From positions 4,414,001 through 4,478,000 of the forward strand of contig JAJGOT010000001.1 in assembly GCA_022457155.1 (NCBI GenBank): a stretch of DNA of 64,000 nucleotides, in the 5' to 3' direction. The notes beneath the pieces were generated by a model that was given only the letters and a program-made list of their open reading frames with translations, had not been told where the DNA came from and ran no database searches. A program made the position numbers and the translations under genes. Positions 33,002-45,800 of the stretch are shown piece by piece. The DNA is from Cladopsammia gracilis (taxonomy: Eukaryota; Cnidaria; Anthozoa; Scleractinia; Dendrophylliidae). Position 1 is the stretch's first letter, and each line of letters begins with the position of its first letter.

Positions 33002-33425
33002 TTAGGTAGGTAAACTTTATTTATATTACGCGTTGTCAATTCATAATACATGCTCTTCCGTCGAGCCTTAACCAACAATAGATTAATTACTTAACTAAAT
33101 TAAATTATCTAACTAAATTCATTATCTATACGGGATTATACTAAAAACTATAAAAAGTATCCTTTATGAACTATCATTAAATTAGATAGAAAGTAAATGC
33201 ATGATTTAAAAGAGCTAAGAGTGGGCTACATCTTAGTGCTTAAAGGCAAGCTGTTCCAGAGAACCTAACAGAACCGCGATATTGAAAACTTCGTTTGCCT
33301 GCTTCAGTACTCGGTCTAGGAACGAAAAGGTTGTATTTTGATTTTCTTAGATTATGTGAGTGAACACTAGATGTAGCTTTAAAAATTCTATTTAGACGAT
33401 TCGGAGAAAGATTATCACGTTTTGT
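33002..33425 (-). mobile_element. LINE 3' fragment inserted in the 35-bp satellite
   Basis: The minus strand encodes HSHNLRKSKYNLFVPRPSTE and AGKRSFQYRG, the C-terminal pattern of invertebrate LINE reverse transcriptase proteins. A disrupted ..WNSLP-like end follows, where a few added bases break the frame. Next come a 3' UTR, AATAAA and a terminal TTACCTACCTAA. The 5' end is cut off within the ORF. Satellite repeats on both sides show a true insertion. Confidence 0.78.
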
Positions 33426-33429
33426 TTGT

Positions 33430-33846
33430 GTCAATTTACAGAGCTTTTATAATGCCCCGATTGTCATTAGATGTTCCGCTTGGGGACCACATTAATTTAC
33501 AGAGATTTGGTAACTGAATTAACATTAAAATTACGCAGTGCCATTTACAGACATTTTATATTAGAAGTCTTGGCATTATAAAATCTTTGTAAACAGCAGA
33601 TTTACAAACATTGTTGGCAGATTTTGTAAAGTCTGTAAATTGTAAGTCTTTCCTCTCATTACAGCTCCTAGGATTTATAAAAATTTTACAAACATTTTAT
33701 AAAGAAAAAGACAATAAAACTATATAAAATGTCTGTCAAAAGAATTTACAGAGATTTTGTTTTTAACAGGTGAAAGTACCAAGTCTGTAAATTCAACATT
33801 TATAGACATTTTATGAAGTCTGTAAATGGTCCAAATTTTCCAGTGT
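33430..33846. repeat. Degenerate acagagatttta satellite relic
   Basis: Irregular pieces of the 35-bp unit (tttacagaca, ttttataaa, gtctgtaaat) run up to the stop codon of the peptide gene at 33847. Confidence 0.6.
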
Positions 33847-34128
33847 TTAAAAGTTAACACATTTAAGGATTCTTGTGACGTTCTTTATCATTCGACAATC
33901 GGGTTCAGTTGAAGTCTTCTGTGTTGTCGTCGCGGCCTCGTAGTCGGCGATTTCGAACTTGACGTCAGTGCCTTTGTAGTTAGAATGGGACGTATCCATA
34001 CGGTTCTTGTTTGGCAAGGACCGGCCATGCATTCTTTTTCGCCAATAATTTGGAAAAAGGCTGTCACATGGCGAGAACATTATTCCAAGCAGTGCCAGGG
34101 TCATAAATGCAACAATCAGGTTTGCCAT
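33847..34128 (-). CDS. Small secreted peptide precursor, 93 residues
   Basis: This is the best coding exon of the window. The minus strand has a splice acceptor TTTATTTTCAG, seven bases of leader (AGTGACG), then ATG. The product opens MANLIVAFMTLALLGIMF, a strong signal peptide with likely cleavage around residues 20-24. A basic site WRKRMHGR at 29-36 looks like a convertase site. It has an acidic-to-Thr-rich middle, an N-glycosylation sequon NVT at 83-85, and cysteines at 78 and 90 near the end (C-R..ILKCVNF). GC content and codon choice stand out from the AT-rich flanks. The first exon would be 5' UTR upstream at higher coordinates. No family is recognised; a secreted regulatory or defence peptide is possible but unproven. 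Confidence 0.62.
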   Translation of the reverse strand: MANLIVAFMTLALLGIMFSPCDSLFPNYWRKRMHGRSLPNKNRMDTSHSNYKGTDVKFEIADYEAATTTQKTSTEPDCRMIKNVTRILKCVNF

Positions 34129-35440
34129 CGTCACTCTGAAAATAAACGCCAATAATACAAACGGAAATAAAAAAAATGAGAACAGACATTGGTCATTAAC
34201 TTATAGCAAATTCTGGTAGGGAGGACATACTAGCAAGGACTGAAAAGAGGAATTCGGGAACTGAAATTTTACGACAAAATAAAATTTGTGGTTTAATTTA
34301 ACGAAATATGTGACTTAATTTAACGAAATATGCGCGCTAGTTACCCCAGGAGGGGAGGGAGCATGTACGCTCCATTAGAAGTTTCCATGGGGTGCGATGT
34401 TTTAAATGCGGGGACTATACGCTGACCACGCGCGCATATCACGTACGCGGCCCCCCTAACTAAGGTGAGAATTCTTAGAATAGATTCCACACGTGCTCAT
34501 TTCGTATTCATAAACAAAACTCTGGAAACTGCTTGTCAGCTTCGCCTGAGCTCAGATGCGGGGTAGAATATAATCCCAATCACTATTTATCCAATTGCAA
34601 GCCCTTCTAAGCAAAAAACAATCGATGTAATAGTATTGCAGTACATTGAAAGTCATGTGAAAGGAGTTTGATACCAAACTGCAGGATAATTTTCGAAAAA
34701 TGATGGAAAACGCAGCATGGGAGATTTGAACTAGGGATCTGTGAAACTAATTTGATTCCTTGCCAGTCCTAAATTAATTTCAAAATAACTGCAAGAGTGT
34801 GACCACTTTTGCGTCTTTTCATAGCAAGCTATCAAATGGGGTCACTTTCAATTAACTCGCATACTTTCGTACTGTGACCCATTAGTTAGTCTGCACCAGT
34901 AATTTCAATGGCTTTTCAATCTCAATCTCAATATCAATCTGGCCTTAGTCAAAAGTGATTTCAGTTCATATAACTGGGGGAAGGATCTAAACTCGCCCAT
35001 GAAAAGATAACCCTGAAAATTCTACCAAATGTCCACTAAGTTGGTCTACTAGACGACTGTTATAACCCCGGACATCAAAAGAATTTTTTTCTTTACCAGA
35101 TAAGGATTTTCGTATGAGATGGATGATAAGTAGCTTGCGAACACAGCCGCCTCGCCTCGCGATCGCTAACGGCCACTAGCGGCGTTCGGCTGTATTCTCA
35201 GACTAGATGAAAAAGGAAATTCAGTAGTGTTTTCTTTGCTCGTTATATGATTTTCTCGCTAGACCAAATGTTCCAAACAGATGTTGCAGAAATGTGCATC
35301 TTATATTGTTTGTATAAGTTCATCTTATATTGTTTGCTTTCGTATGAAAAAAATCATGAAAACCAACATTCCCAAATTTCTAATTTGATCCAGAAACAGT
35401 GGAAGCAAGAGCCACCTCGTGGACTCCACTTAAATTACTT

Positions 35441-35484
35441 TTTATTTATTTATTTGTTTATTTATTTATTTATTTATTTATTTA
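35441..35484. repeat. (TTTA)n microsatellite
   Basis: About ten tetramer copies with one G variant. The matching place in block B (51375-51412) has about eight to nine copies, showing length change since duplication. Confidence 0.9.
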
Positions 35485-35566
35485 AAGTCAGTGTGTACAA
35501 AATTTACTGTCGCCGGGGTTGAGTTTTCAGTGCATTGAAACACGCCAACGCAAGTATTAATTACTA

Positions 35567-35729
35567 CACCTAATTCAATAAAGGTTGCTTTGGTCATTGG
35601 TAATTGGGCATTGGGAAGCTATTATTTGGCGGTCACTCAAGCGAAGCATTGCATTGTGTTCCGTATGCCAAATGCCAATTCCCAATTACCAATGACCAAC
35701 TGCCAAAGCAACCTTTATTGAATTAGGTG
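35567..35729. mobile_element. TA-flanked MITE with empty site in block B
   Basis: Arms CACCTAATTCAATAAAGGTT and AACCTTTATTGAATTAGGTG enclose 163 bp. TA flanks both ends. Block B reads attacTAtacatg at 51485-51497 without the element, the exact predicted pre-insertion sequence. Confidence 0.92.
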
Positions 35730-35917
35730 TATACATATATTTCAACATATATATGTACCAACAGGGACACTGCAGTGACCAATAATTCATAATGACCCGC
35801 TTGACAAAAATGAAAATCGGCTTCATTCTCTACGCAGTGTAATTGTAATCTGACCGCCCACTGTGTTACTGCCGATCGATCTGGCGACGTAAAGCTGCAA
35901 GTAATTCGTAGAGGCAG

Positions 35918-36139
35918 AATAGGGCCATTTATACGAGACCAAATAAGTCGCGACTTGCATAAGTCGCGACTTACAGAAGACGCGAACTGGACCATTTATA
36001 CGAGTGAGGCTTGCATAAGTCGCGACCTAAATAAGATGCGAACACATTTTTGTATCATTTATACGAGTGGTTCGCGTCTTCTGTAAGTCGCGACTTATGT
36101 AAGTCGCGACTTATTTGGTCTCGTATAAATGGCCCTATT
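35918..36139. mobile_element. Palindromic MITE with AAGTCGCGACTTA repeats, empty site in B
   Basis: Inverted ends AGGGCCATTTATACGAGACC and its complement. Inner repeats of TAAGTCGCGACTTA, itself palindromic, recur four or five times. Block B lacks it between gaggcag and aagtgcatc (about 51668). The junction does not give an unambiguous target duplication. Confidence 0.88.
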
Positions 36140-37191
36140 AAGTGCATCTTTAATTATTTGCTTTCATACATATGTAAAATTCATAAAGTCGATGTGTACA
36201 TAATTTACTGTCGCCGGGGCTGAGTTTTAAATGCATTGAAACACGCCAACCCAAGTATTGATTATCATATTTCAACATGCGTACCAACAGGGATACTGCA
36301 TCAACAAAATCAACCAATTTCTAAGAAAATAATCACCCGCTTGACAAAAATGCAAATCGTTTTGATCCTCTCTTTGTAATTGTAATCTTATTGATGAATT
36401 TTGTAAAAGATATACAGCTAATTCAGGGAAGAATCAAATGGAACGGCAATTTTTCGGGAAAAGTTTAGAAAAACTCAGAAAACGGTTGCACGACCGATTG
36501 GAAAACAATTAACCTAAAACTGCGAAATTTCGGGAAATAAATTTTCGAATATTCGGGTATACCTCGCGAGGTTCCCCTCTTATCCCGAAAATCGAAAATG
36601 TCTGTTCACGTTGTGTTTAATTCACTCACTGCCTAGCCCCGGTTATTCAAAATATGGATAGTGCTGCTCATCGACAAATGGCTACCCATTGTTTAACACA
36701 ATTTTCTGGCTTATCCACTATACTGATGCCTTAATAAGACCGGGACCAGACAAAAATGCCCGTTTTCAAAAGTGCTCCGCTTTAAGAAGGCACTATTACT
36801 GACCAAACCGATGTTAAATAGAATGCAATAACTTTTCGTTCGTTACCTTAGTTGACGATTACTTTTACAGAATATTTGGCAAGAAAAAACTCCGATATCG
36901 AAGTAAAACGTGCTTAGAACGTACCTAGGTTGAGAAATAGTTAAAAACGTCTTTGTCAGTTGCAAACTTGTTTTACAATGAGTTAGATAAAGTACTAAAA
37001 TGGAATAAGATGTTCGGAGTAGACATGGAGCCGATAATGCTAGTAACGTCTACATAAATCACAACACTATAATTTGCTCAATATAGTGCCGGCGTAGCCT
37101 TAGCCTTAGAAAAAACGTATAATCTAATAGGAGAAAAGGTTAGCTGCCCTTAAGAGTGAGTAGAATGTTTTATTCTTACTATTAAACTTAC

Positions 37192-37285
37192 CTAAAATTT
37201 TGTTTATGCAAAAAGGAGATTCACAAAAAGCCTCCGTGTCTGTTTTCTAAGCAATCTATTTCCTTTTGCCTTAACAGCTAAACTC
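37192..37285 (-). other. Candidate 5' exon with splice donor (family copy A1)
   Basis: The minus strand reads GGCAAAAGGAAATAGATTGC, then AAACAGACACGGAGGC, TTTTTGTGAATC, and ends TTTTAG before GTAAGTTTAAT. It aligns with U2 in the same order. Block B has the near-identical copy at 52728. Confidence 0.48.
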
Positions 37286-38559
37286 GAACTACAGAACTGA
37301 ACTCGATTAATTTATCTGTTCCTACACGCTAATTAAATATTTAAATCGGCGAAACCTGTTTTTTGACAGAATCTTGTTAAAGCAACATTTTTAGTAAAAC
37401 TAATAATTGTTTTTTCTCTAATTATTTTATACCATACTTCCCACTCAGTTGTATTCTTCGGATTGATGGAATCACGTATAATACCCAAACTACGTCAGAT
37501 AATAGAGCCTGAGTTTAGTGAAGTACACTCAAGGATAAAAGCTTTAAAATTTTTAAAAGACAAATGAAAAAACAAACAAACAAACAGGATACTGAAAATG
37601 TGCTCAATCTGATATCATACAAATACAACAGTGTGTTTTCCGATATTTTTCTGAGTATGATGTTTCCTTTTGTCGCAACAGCTCATCTCGAACTATACCA
37701 GCCGATTGTCATTCAATAGCTAAATAAAAACACTTCTAATAAAAAGCTAACAAATCCGATATGAAGGGAAACTTCTGTCAAGAGACTAATACCCCGAGCT
37801 TTACAGTCAATGCACTTCATGCACTAAAACGCCCATGGAATGAAAATTGCATTCTACAAGTGTATATTCCATTCATATTCTTAAATTTCGTTACTGTAAC
37901 ATCGCAGATAGCTTTAAAGATAAATTACAGTATTCGAATGAACCAAATTGATCATTTCAGAATTGACCTTTGGGGAGTGCGGTCGATATGGCGAAAGAAA
38001 TCCTTTAAGAAATCACTCCTAAAAACAAATTCATGTTTCGATTGTAGAATATAAAAAACGGATAATCAGTAAATTTTTCGAAGAATTAAATCGGAGAATG
38101 ACCTAATCGATGAATAGTTGAAGTTGTGCGTTAATGCGTGAAGTGCGTTGACTTTTAACTATTAATTAGGAGTCTATGTTCGAAGTCAAGTAGGAACAAG
38201 GACTTGGAGTTACATATTTTGTTCAGTAACGCCCGAAATTTGACAAATGACAATATTGCAATTAAAGAGGGTTTCGGCGTAGAAATGAGCGCTGCCCTTG
38301 GTAAACGTTAAGTTACCAATTCCATATTATCTTACTATTTTCGATGTGGACAAACAGTACCTTAGAAAAAGTTTCTTGAAATCCGACTAATATTTTCCTC
38401 TTTTTAGATGCATTTTATTTTTAATATTGTTACTTTGATGCTAGTCGTTCTGTCAAATATAAAGTGAATAATAGAAAATGTAAAAGCGTTATAGCTTAAA
38501 ACAGTGCTAAAATTCTAGAGTGAAACGCCAAAAACTCAATATGAAAGGCAAAAATTCCT

Positions 38560-38758
38560 AAACAAACTTGCAGATGACCAACGGGGAAGAACTCAGAATT
38601 AACGTATTGAAGGACGACCACAAATCGGGAAGGCGTCAGAATAACAACTGTGATGAATCTAGTGAATACGGCATTTGGAAGGAATCCAGGCTGTTTCACA
38701 AAACGCGCGCCGGCCATTTCGGCTCTTTTTTAACGCCCTACTGTGGGTTTTTATAGAG
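38560..38758 (+). other. Conserved short open frame MTNGEEL..., copy A
   Basis: After AAACTTGCAG an ATG opens MTNGEELRINVLKDDHKSGR and runs about 60 codons. Related copies lie at 48762, 54080 and 62407. Between copies the frame is broken by stops or deletions (early stop in C; jump to other sequence in D). The acceptor-like CAG is kept in all four. It may be a decayed coding exon of the amplified family, or simply duplicated DNA. Confidence 0.25.
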
Positions 38759-39194
38759 AAGTCTTTTTGGCTACAATTCACAAAACATCCGACAGATTAT
38801 ATCCACAAAGGAGCTGAGACTTGAATTGCCGGAAATGTTAACGAGATATTTCCATAAAATTCTCAAGCGCCGCATATAGAAAGACCTCTTAAGAGAGATG
38901 TGCTTTAAGAGGTTTTAATTTCAATAAGTCTGTTTCCTTTAGCCACGCAATTATTGCTCAACTCGAACTGGATAACAAAACTAAATTAATTTGCTTTTCC
39001 TTGCAGACATTAATATTAACTCTAGCGCTATATCAACAAAATTAAATCCACAGGGAGAACATATAAAAGTACCACTTGCTTATAGTGGACGAGCACTTAG
39101 CTATCCAGCTAATTCACAGGCACGCCACTTAAACAGGGAAACAAATATTGCAAATTGAACATAACATTGTAAATGATTTCAACCCGGGAGTATC

Positions 39195-39293
39195 AGTAGT
39201 CTGTCGAGTGTGATAGGTTAGTGTAGTTCTGCAAAAAAAAACTGTTGTTTTCAGAACTTCGCTAACCCGGACGATTACACTCGACAGACTTCT
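39195..39293. mobile_element. Short palindrome AGTAGTCTGTCGAGTGTGAT, copy A
   Basis: Inverted arms of about 45 bp around a loop with actgttgtttt. Also found at 54702 (B) and 62813 (D), so it was inserted before the segmental duplication. Confidence 0.7.
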
Positions 39294-41230
39294 GAACAAA
39301 ACATGTTAAAAATCCCAGGAGGAGGAGGAGGAGGCAGACCAGTGGGCTATTTGTAATTGACTCAACCAATATCGCGAAACTTTACCCTCGGCGGAAATTA
39401 AGCCAGACAATGTTGTTCGATGTTCGCGAATTCTAAACCCCGCAAAATTGAATGACATTAGTGTATTCTCGAAGGTACACAAAAAATACGCACGCTATTT
39501 GAGACGAAGGGAGCCTGCAATTTTAGTTATTTTACCACGCTGTGTTTTAGCAGCTCTTAAATCATTATAATTCTGGAAATAATTTTTATTTTGGAAAAAA
39601 CAATTTTATATGTTTAGTTATTAATAGTCTTAGCGCATTTCGGTTTTTTAAATGCGGAGATAAAAACATTGTTATTATTATTATTGTTATTTTAGAGATT
39701 TGTTTGTTTTAAAAGGAAAATATAGTTAAGTACTGAAGTACCGCAGGAACACCTTGCAAAAGATGCGCGATTAAACCTGCTGAGTCTGAATTTGAATAAA
39801 AATCTTGCATTGATTTAATTTAAGTACAAATAACTGATGTAACTTTCCTCACTGTTACTAAAAATACGGCTGACTTCTTTAAATTTTATAGGAATCGCTG
39901 TCATTTTGGCAAGCTTCAAACTTTTAAGATGGAGACGAGATCAGGTTGAATTCATGAATATAAAATATTTAAAGAATGGAGAGAAAAAACCGTATTGCGG
40001 ACCTGGAGGTGTACTCCCCTGGATATAAGCTATATAGGTAAATGACACGCAAAAAGGCACGGTATTGGAGTCGTTTCTGACTGAAATACAGTATATACTT
40101 TGTCCGGAGCAAAACTCGCATCTTGGTATGAATAATGTCAGCCTTTACTCTCAGTTGATGTGTTTCTGCTTTATGAAATACATGGTGGAATTCGCTTTAA
40201 GGAATTTGGTAAACATTTTTTTTTTTGAAGCTAAATATCGAGATCGAGATCTTCCAATGAAAAAAGGGCCACCGCTAAAAAGGAGACCAAAACAAATGGA
40301 TATTTCCAGAAAAGACATATAAGGTCTATGATGACCACGAAAGTGTTTTAACCATAATACGATACTTGTGTATATTTGTCAATGTTTGACACATGACGGA
40401 AAACTCGGCTCACGCTTTTCTTATGCTTGCACTTGTGCTTGTGTTTCTAGTAATAGGAGTTTTGAATGGAGAAAGTTACAAAAATTTACATTCGAGTATA
40501 GATTTTTTTGGCTTTCAACCGGAACGAGCCAACCATGCCCGTCTTCAAGACTCCTGACAATGGTGTCCGCTTTAAGAGGGTCGCTCTTACCGACCTAATA
40601 TAAACCGCGCTTTTGCAAACTGTAATTATTATGGAAAAAAAAAAATTGGGTGACATTAGCTTCAAATTCATATTTTCTTAACTCAGGCCTCAAATTTTTA
40701 TCCACAATTTTCGCGAAAATGGTATAATTTTCAGGAAAAATTTAAATTTGTCGTTATGCGTTACTTTCTTCGTACATGTATATACGCACTGATTTAACTA
40801 TTAATAAACAAGTATATATCCGAAAACTGAAAAAAATCCATGTAAATCGAACTTCGAAGTTGCCATTCTCGAAAGAAGGCGTGGCAGGTTCTAGCGATTT
40901 TCGCCAACCAGGAACGAGCATCTGAAATAGCGTGTCTGAGGAGTTATTCGACTGTGTGTTTTATATGTGTTACGGAAGGAAATAATCAAAGGCTCCGTTC
41001 TTGCGATCCAAGTCGTGAATATGAAACAACCATCGCACCTTTTCCTACCATACACAAGGTGGGTCCTCTTAGATTGTACATGTTATGACTACTTCTCTTA
41101 TGTTGCAGATCCACGTACCGATATCTTTTATTAAAGAAGAACCTCTAAAACCTCAAAACCTTCGTGTGTAGCTAGTAAACACGAAGGAATGTGTTTACTA
41201 GCGAAAATGAAAATTACGGGACAAACTTAC

Positions 41231-41259
41231 CTTTTCCTTCATTATCAATGTCAGATATC
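41231..41259 (-). other. Candidate 29-nt micro-exon, copy A
   Basis: The minus strand has a T-rich tract, TTGGCAAG, then 29 bases ending GAAGGAAAAG before the perfect donor GTAAGTTTGT. One frame gives ISDIDNEGK. Block B has the same structure with one codon changed. The acceptor is weak. Confidence 0.25.
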
Positions 41260-41607
41260 CTTGCCAAACAATAATAACAAGAAAAAGAACCCTAACGTTT
41301 TCCGAAACCGACGTTTCAGCTCATCGAGCATGAAACTGTAATGGCGGACTTGGTTTACTTCCATTTCAGACTCCATGTATTCTATTACTGAAGTGTAACA
41401 TCCACAATTTAATATAAATTTAATATAAAGTTTACGATGAGCGAGAAACTTTTTTCCAGTAATCGCAATAAGTCGTATTCACGACTTAAAAAGGAACTGA
41501 AGTACAGAGGGCACCCAGTGAAGCTGTCAGTTTGGCGAGATATGTCTATAAGACGTGTTTCAGTTTACGAGAGAGATGAATGTTTAATCAACTCCTAGTG
41601 AACATAC

Positions 41608-41700
41608 CTCAGATTTGTCTCAGTTCGCAATCAGTGGATCAACACAAAACTTCTGAGCAACCTGTATCCTTCTTCGCATCAACTCAACTCAATCGAACTA
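41608..41700 (-). other. Candidate 5' exon with splice donor (family copy A2)
   Basis: The minus strand reads GAAGGATACAGGTTGCTCAG, AAGTTTTGTGTTGATCC, ATTGCGAACTGAG and AATCTGAG, then the donor GTATGTTCAC. The landmarks TTGCTCA, TTGATCC and ATTGCGAA match U2 at the same spacing, although the neighbouring sequence is quite different. Confidence 0.45.
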
Positions 41701-42859
41701 CGGAACTATGGATCTAATTTGATTCCTTGCCAGTCCGAAATTAATTTCAAAATAACTGCAAGAGTGTGACCACATTTGCGTCTTTTCAGAGCAAGCTATC
41801 AAATGAGGTCACTTTTAATTAATTCGCATCCTTTCGTACTGTGACCCATTAGTTAGTCTGCACCAGTAATTTCAATTGATTTTCAATATCAATCTCAATA
41901 TCAATCTGGCCTTAGACAAAAGTGATTTCAGTTCTTATAAGCGGAGGGATCTAAACTCGCCCATGAAAAGATAACCCTGAAACTTCCACCAAATTTCCAT
42001 TACGTTGGTCTACTAGACGGCTGTTACAACCTCAGACATCAGGAGAATGTTATATTTTTACCAGATAAGGATTTTAGTACGAGATGGAAGATAAGTAGCC
42101 TGCGAATACAACCGCTTCGCCTCTAGACTCCTACCTCGTTTCGCGATCGCTCACGGACACTTGGGGCATTCGGCAGCTGTATTCTCAGACTGAGATGAAA
42201 AAGGAAATTCAGTAGTGTTTTATTTGCTCGTTATACGCGTTTCTCGGTAGACCAATTGTTCCAAAATACTTAAACTAATAAGAAGTTGTCTGGAATTATA
42301 AATTCCTTGAATATTAGTGAATTCTAACTACTTTCCATGTTGTGGTTGCATAGATAAATAAGTATATAGAACCAACTTTTTAAATACAAAATAATTTTTA
42401 ACGTATTAACTGGATTGTGACGTTGCAAATGTTTTTTGGAGTTACAAATTTTATTCTGTCATAGAATTAAAGTAAATATTAAGGGTTTTGAACCCGAAAA
42501 TTTAAAACCGTTTTCAACTTTTGGAATTAAAACCCTCAAAATTTACTTCCGCTATCATTTGACCATAGGCACAATACCACCATCGCTTTTCAAAGGCGAG
42601 GTAAGCTATCAATCTGGCCTTAGTCAAAAGTGGTTGATTTCATTTCATATCAGCAACTGAAGGATCTAAACTCGGTCCATGAAAAGATAACCTCACCACA
42701 TGTCCATTAAGTTGCTCTACTAGCCAGCTGTTATAACATCAGATATCAGGAAAATGTTTTTTCTTAACATGATAAGGATTTTAGTATGAGATTGATGAAA
42801 ATTAAGTAACTGCGAATACAGCCGCCTCTCTCTAGTCCGTCGCACGCGGCTTTTTTAAA

Positions 42860-45800
42860 AGATTTATAATATAGAGGGCAAAATTATAAAATGCTGATTG
42901 GCTGACGTACACGGATGTACACGCAAACTTATACCCCCACCGTGGTACAATGGGGAGGGGGAGGGGTTGTTTTACCCCCCCCCCCCCTCCCCATTTGGGT
43001 TTTTGCGATGTTTCATTATATTATTTCGGAAATATTTTACATCTTATAGATAGCCCGCAATGTGCTCTACAAGATAAGGTGAATATTGTGGGTTGTAGCG
43101 CTGCTGGGGTCCGTGACATCATCCAAATTGGCCGCCAAGACGGCCGCCATCTTGGATTTTACTAAAAATTCAAACTTATCGGGAAAATGTGGAAATTGCA
43201 AATATTGTTTCCTAGAGTTGCATTATAATATAGAATTAAACATTTTTATGCTTTTAGTAGCATTTTATATGGTTTTTCACTGAAAAAAGGTGAAAAACAC
43301 GCATTTTTATTCAAAAATGGCTTGACCACATGTTACTTATGACGTCATATCTCGTTACCATAGCAACCGGTTGTCGCCAAACTTTACCAAAGTGTAACAG
43401 TCAAATGTATCTTTGACCTATTAGATCAACTGTGAGTTGAAAAGTTTTTTTTGTCAGTTTGCGAGAGAATATTTTCACTTCGGGCAGTTTCAAGTCTGAG
43501 TGACTGATCTTCAAAAGTCTGAAAAGCTCTATATTTGCTGGCGAGCGTTAGCGAGGCAGCACACTATTCTTGGCAATAGGGGAAAAAATCCAAAATTTTG
43601 TCGGATGTAAGATGGGGTGCATGCGCAGTGGCTTATTGTCATTGTCGCCTAGCAACGTCTGTCATTTTGCTTCGCAACGCAATCAATCAACCGTGACAAC
43701 GAACGCGACAACTGTCTAAATCGACAATCCACGTGAGAATCTGTCACGCTGTAAGACGCTTTCGCTTTCGAGGTGCAGTAGTAGGTACGTATTTTCTAAA
43801 CGTTTGCTAAATGTCTTCATTTGCTTGTGAAATTATTCATCATGGTCACGAACGATTGCTTGCTATATAAGCAATTCAAAATGTCCATCGCTCGTGGAAG
43901 CGAACCACTCAACTGTAAAATCAAACGACTCGTTGCACTTTCACACGAGTTCTTCGCCCGTTGAGGCAAATAATTCAAATTATCATATGACCCGTATGGC
44001 CCTGCCAACCTTCTCTTTGCAAAACCATTGATGAACGTCCCGTATGAGGGCAGTACGCATTTGCGCGAGCAGGCCGGAAAAAGGCGTACGGCCCTACTAC
44101 AAAAGCGCCATGACCTCGAGCCAAATATTTTCCAATCCGGCCCTCCCACTTAGTCAATAAGTACATAATCTGTGCCTTTTGTGGCGGATAATTCGACCGT
44201 TGAGTCATGCTCTTTGCCAGTTGAGACGAAAGAATTGAAAAAATGTCAATCGCTCGTCAAAGCGAACTATTCTGTGATATCAGATGATTGTTTCACTCTG
44301 AAATCCAACGACTCATGATCATTGCACATTCAGACGAGTTTTTCGCCTGTGGAGGCAAATAATTCAAAATCTGTGCCGGCTGGGCCGGCTGATTCGACGG
44401 TTGAGTCATGTTTTTAGGTATAACGCTAACTTGAACAATGAATTATTTAAAATGTAAACAAACAGCCGTAAGTAAAGATACTTAGCAAAGCAATGTCCAT
44501 TTGTTTTGTTTTTTAAGAAAGCTATTTAGCTTGAGACAAAATCCTCTTGAATTGTCCTTTGTAAAAGTTATTTCTCTTCAATGTCAATTATTACTGTATC
44601 TTTAAAATATCTGTAACTTGAACAATAACTTCTTGGCAATAGGTTTTTTTATAAAGCAGTCCATAGTCCATAGTTAGTTTAGCAGTGTGGGTAAATAATA
44701 CAAGTCAGTAAGGCTATGGTTGGGCAATTTTCAAAAACACCACTTGCTGTAGTAATTTTTACAACTCATCCAGTGAAAGCCTACTCTACTCACCCTTTAA
44801 ACCCCTTCGCTTAAAAAGTTGAAAAAATTTACCGGAGCTGTCCAATGTTCAATTCACTTCCCACTGTTTTATCCCCCTTCGCCAGCACTCACTTTCACAT
44901 TGAAATTACTAGTATAAACAAGTAATCGCATGTTCCCTCGTAAATCAGCTTCTGAAAACATGCGTGATATTAATCCTTAATTTTACTCGGACCCATACGA
45001 TTACATATACTAATACTCAGTCTACACTAAAATCTTCCTTAACAAACTAAATGCAGAATACCCGTTCAAAACATATAGAATGTAGAAATGGCATTAAAAA
45101 CATGAGGTAAGAGTCGTGCAGGCTTGCCACCGGCCATTTTACACTTGATTGATTGTTTTAGGCATGCCCCATTTTACGTTGTGTGAGATCGACGAAAATA
45201 ATTACGCACTCAGAAATATGGCAGAGGATAAAATCAAGAAATGCGCACTGGTCTAATAGCATCCATTCCGAACTTATAAGAAGGAATGTGCAGGAAACGC
45301 ATGTGCTCACATTTAGAAATATCCTCAATTCAGCCAAGAGAAGAAAGTTCTAAAATTTTAAGATAATACCTTCCAAAGAAACACATGCTTAGCTTCAAGC
45401 GGAGAGGATCGAAATTTCTATTGAAGAACCAATGGAAAACAAGGATTTTCGATCCACACCAAGGGTATAAATAAATGCCGAGCAGAAAAACAGTGTTAAG
45501 TGTTGTCATGTTGGAATTTTAAAAGCGGTTTCCGAGAACATCTTTACTACGATGTCACTATAAAAAACCGTTCTCAACAAAAATATGCGATGCAATAAAG
45601 GTAGCAACTAGCAAATACAAACCCGGCAACTGATGAGGTTATAGAGGAGAACCGAAACCATGGTCTTGCATGAATGGAACCGGGGAATGGAATAGTGGCA
45701 GAAACGAAGCAGTCGCAAGACTGTCAAAATTGCCAACGGAGGAATTAATATAAACAGCGAGCTCCACGCAGCTATAAAGCGCAGCTAATGAAAGCTAAAA

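Larger units (their letters stand above)
34720..42860. repeat. Segmental duplication block A
   Basis: Aligns with block B (50560-60420). From 35320 to 42400 and from 51255 to 57900 order and sequence are nearly identical, apart from indels. Two MITEs at 35567 and 35918 are in A only. Its end parts (34720-35240, 41720-42260, 42560-42850) are themselves related to each other. Confidence 0.9.

Noticed and set aside
37761..38054. 97-codon plus-strand frame in block A
   Set aside because: The related sequence in C and D is open only in a different frame (48370 and 62011), showing no conserved reading frame.
41310..41340. Possible hammerhead on the minus strand (CGATGAGCTGAAACGTCGG)
   Set aside because: The core is not CUGAUGA and no helix II can form between it and GAAA; only a chance resemblance to the PLE1 motif.
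43817..44208. Minus-strand frames with RAK- and Arg-rich content
   Set aside because: Overlap each other in two frames across a tandem repeat and an insertion, with no family or splice support.
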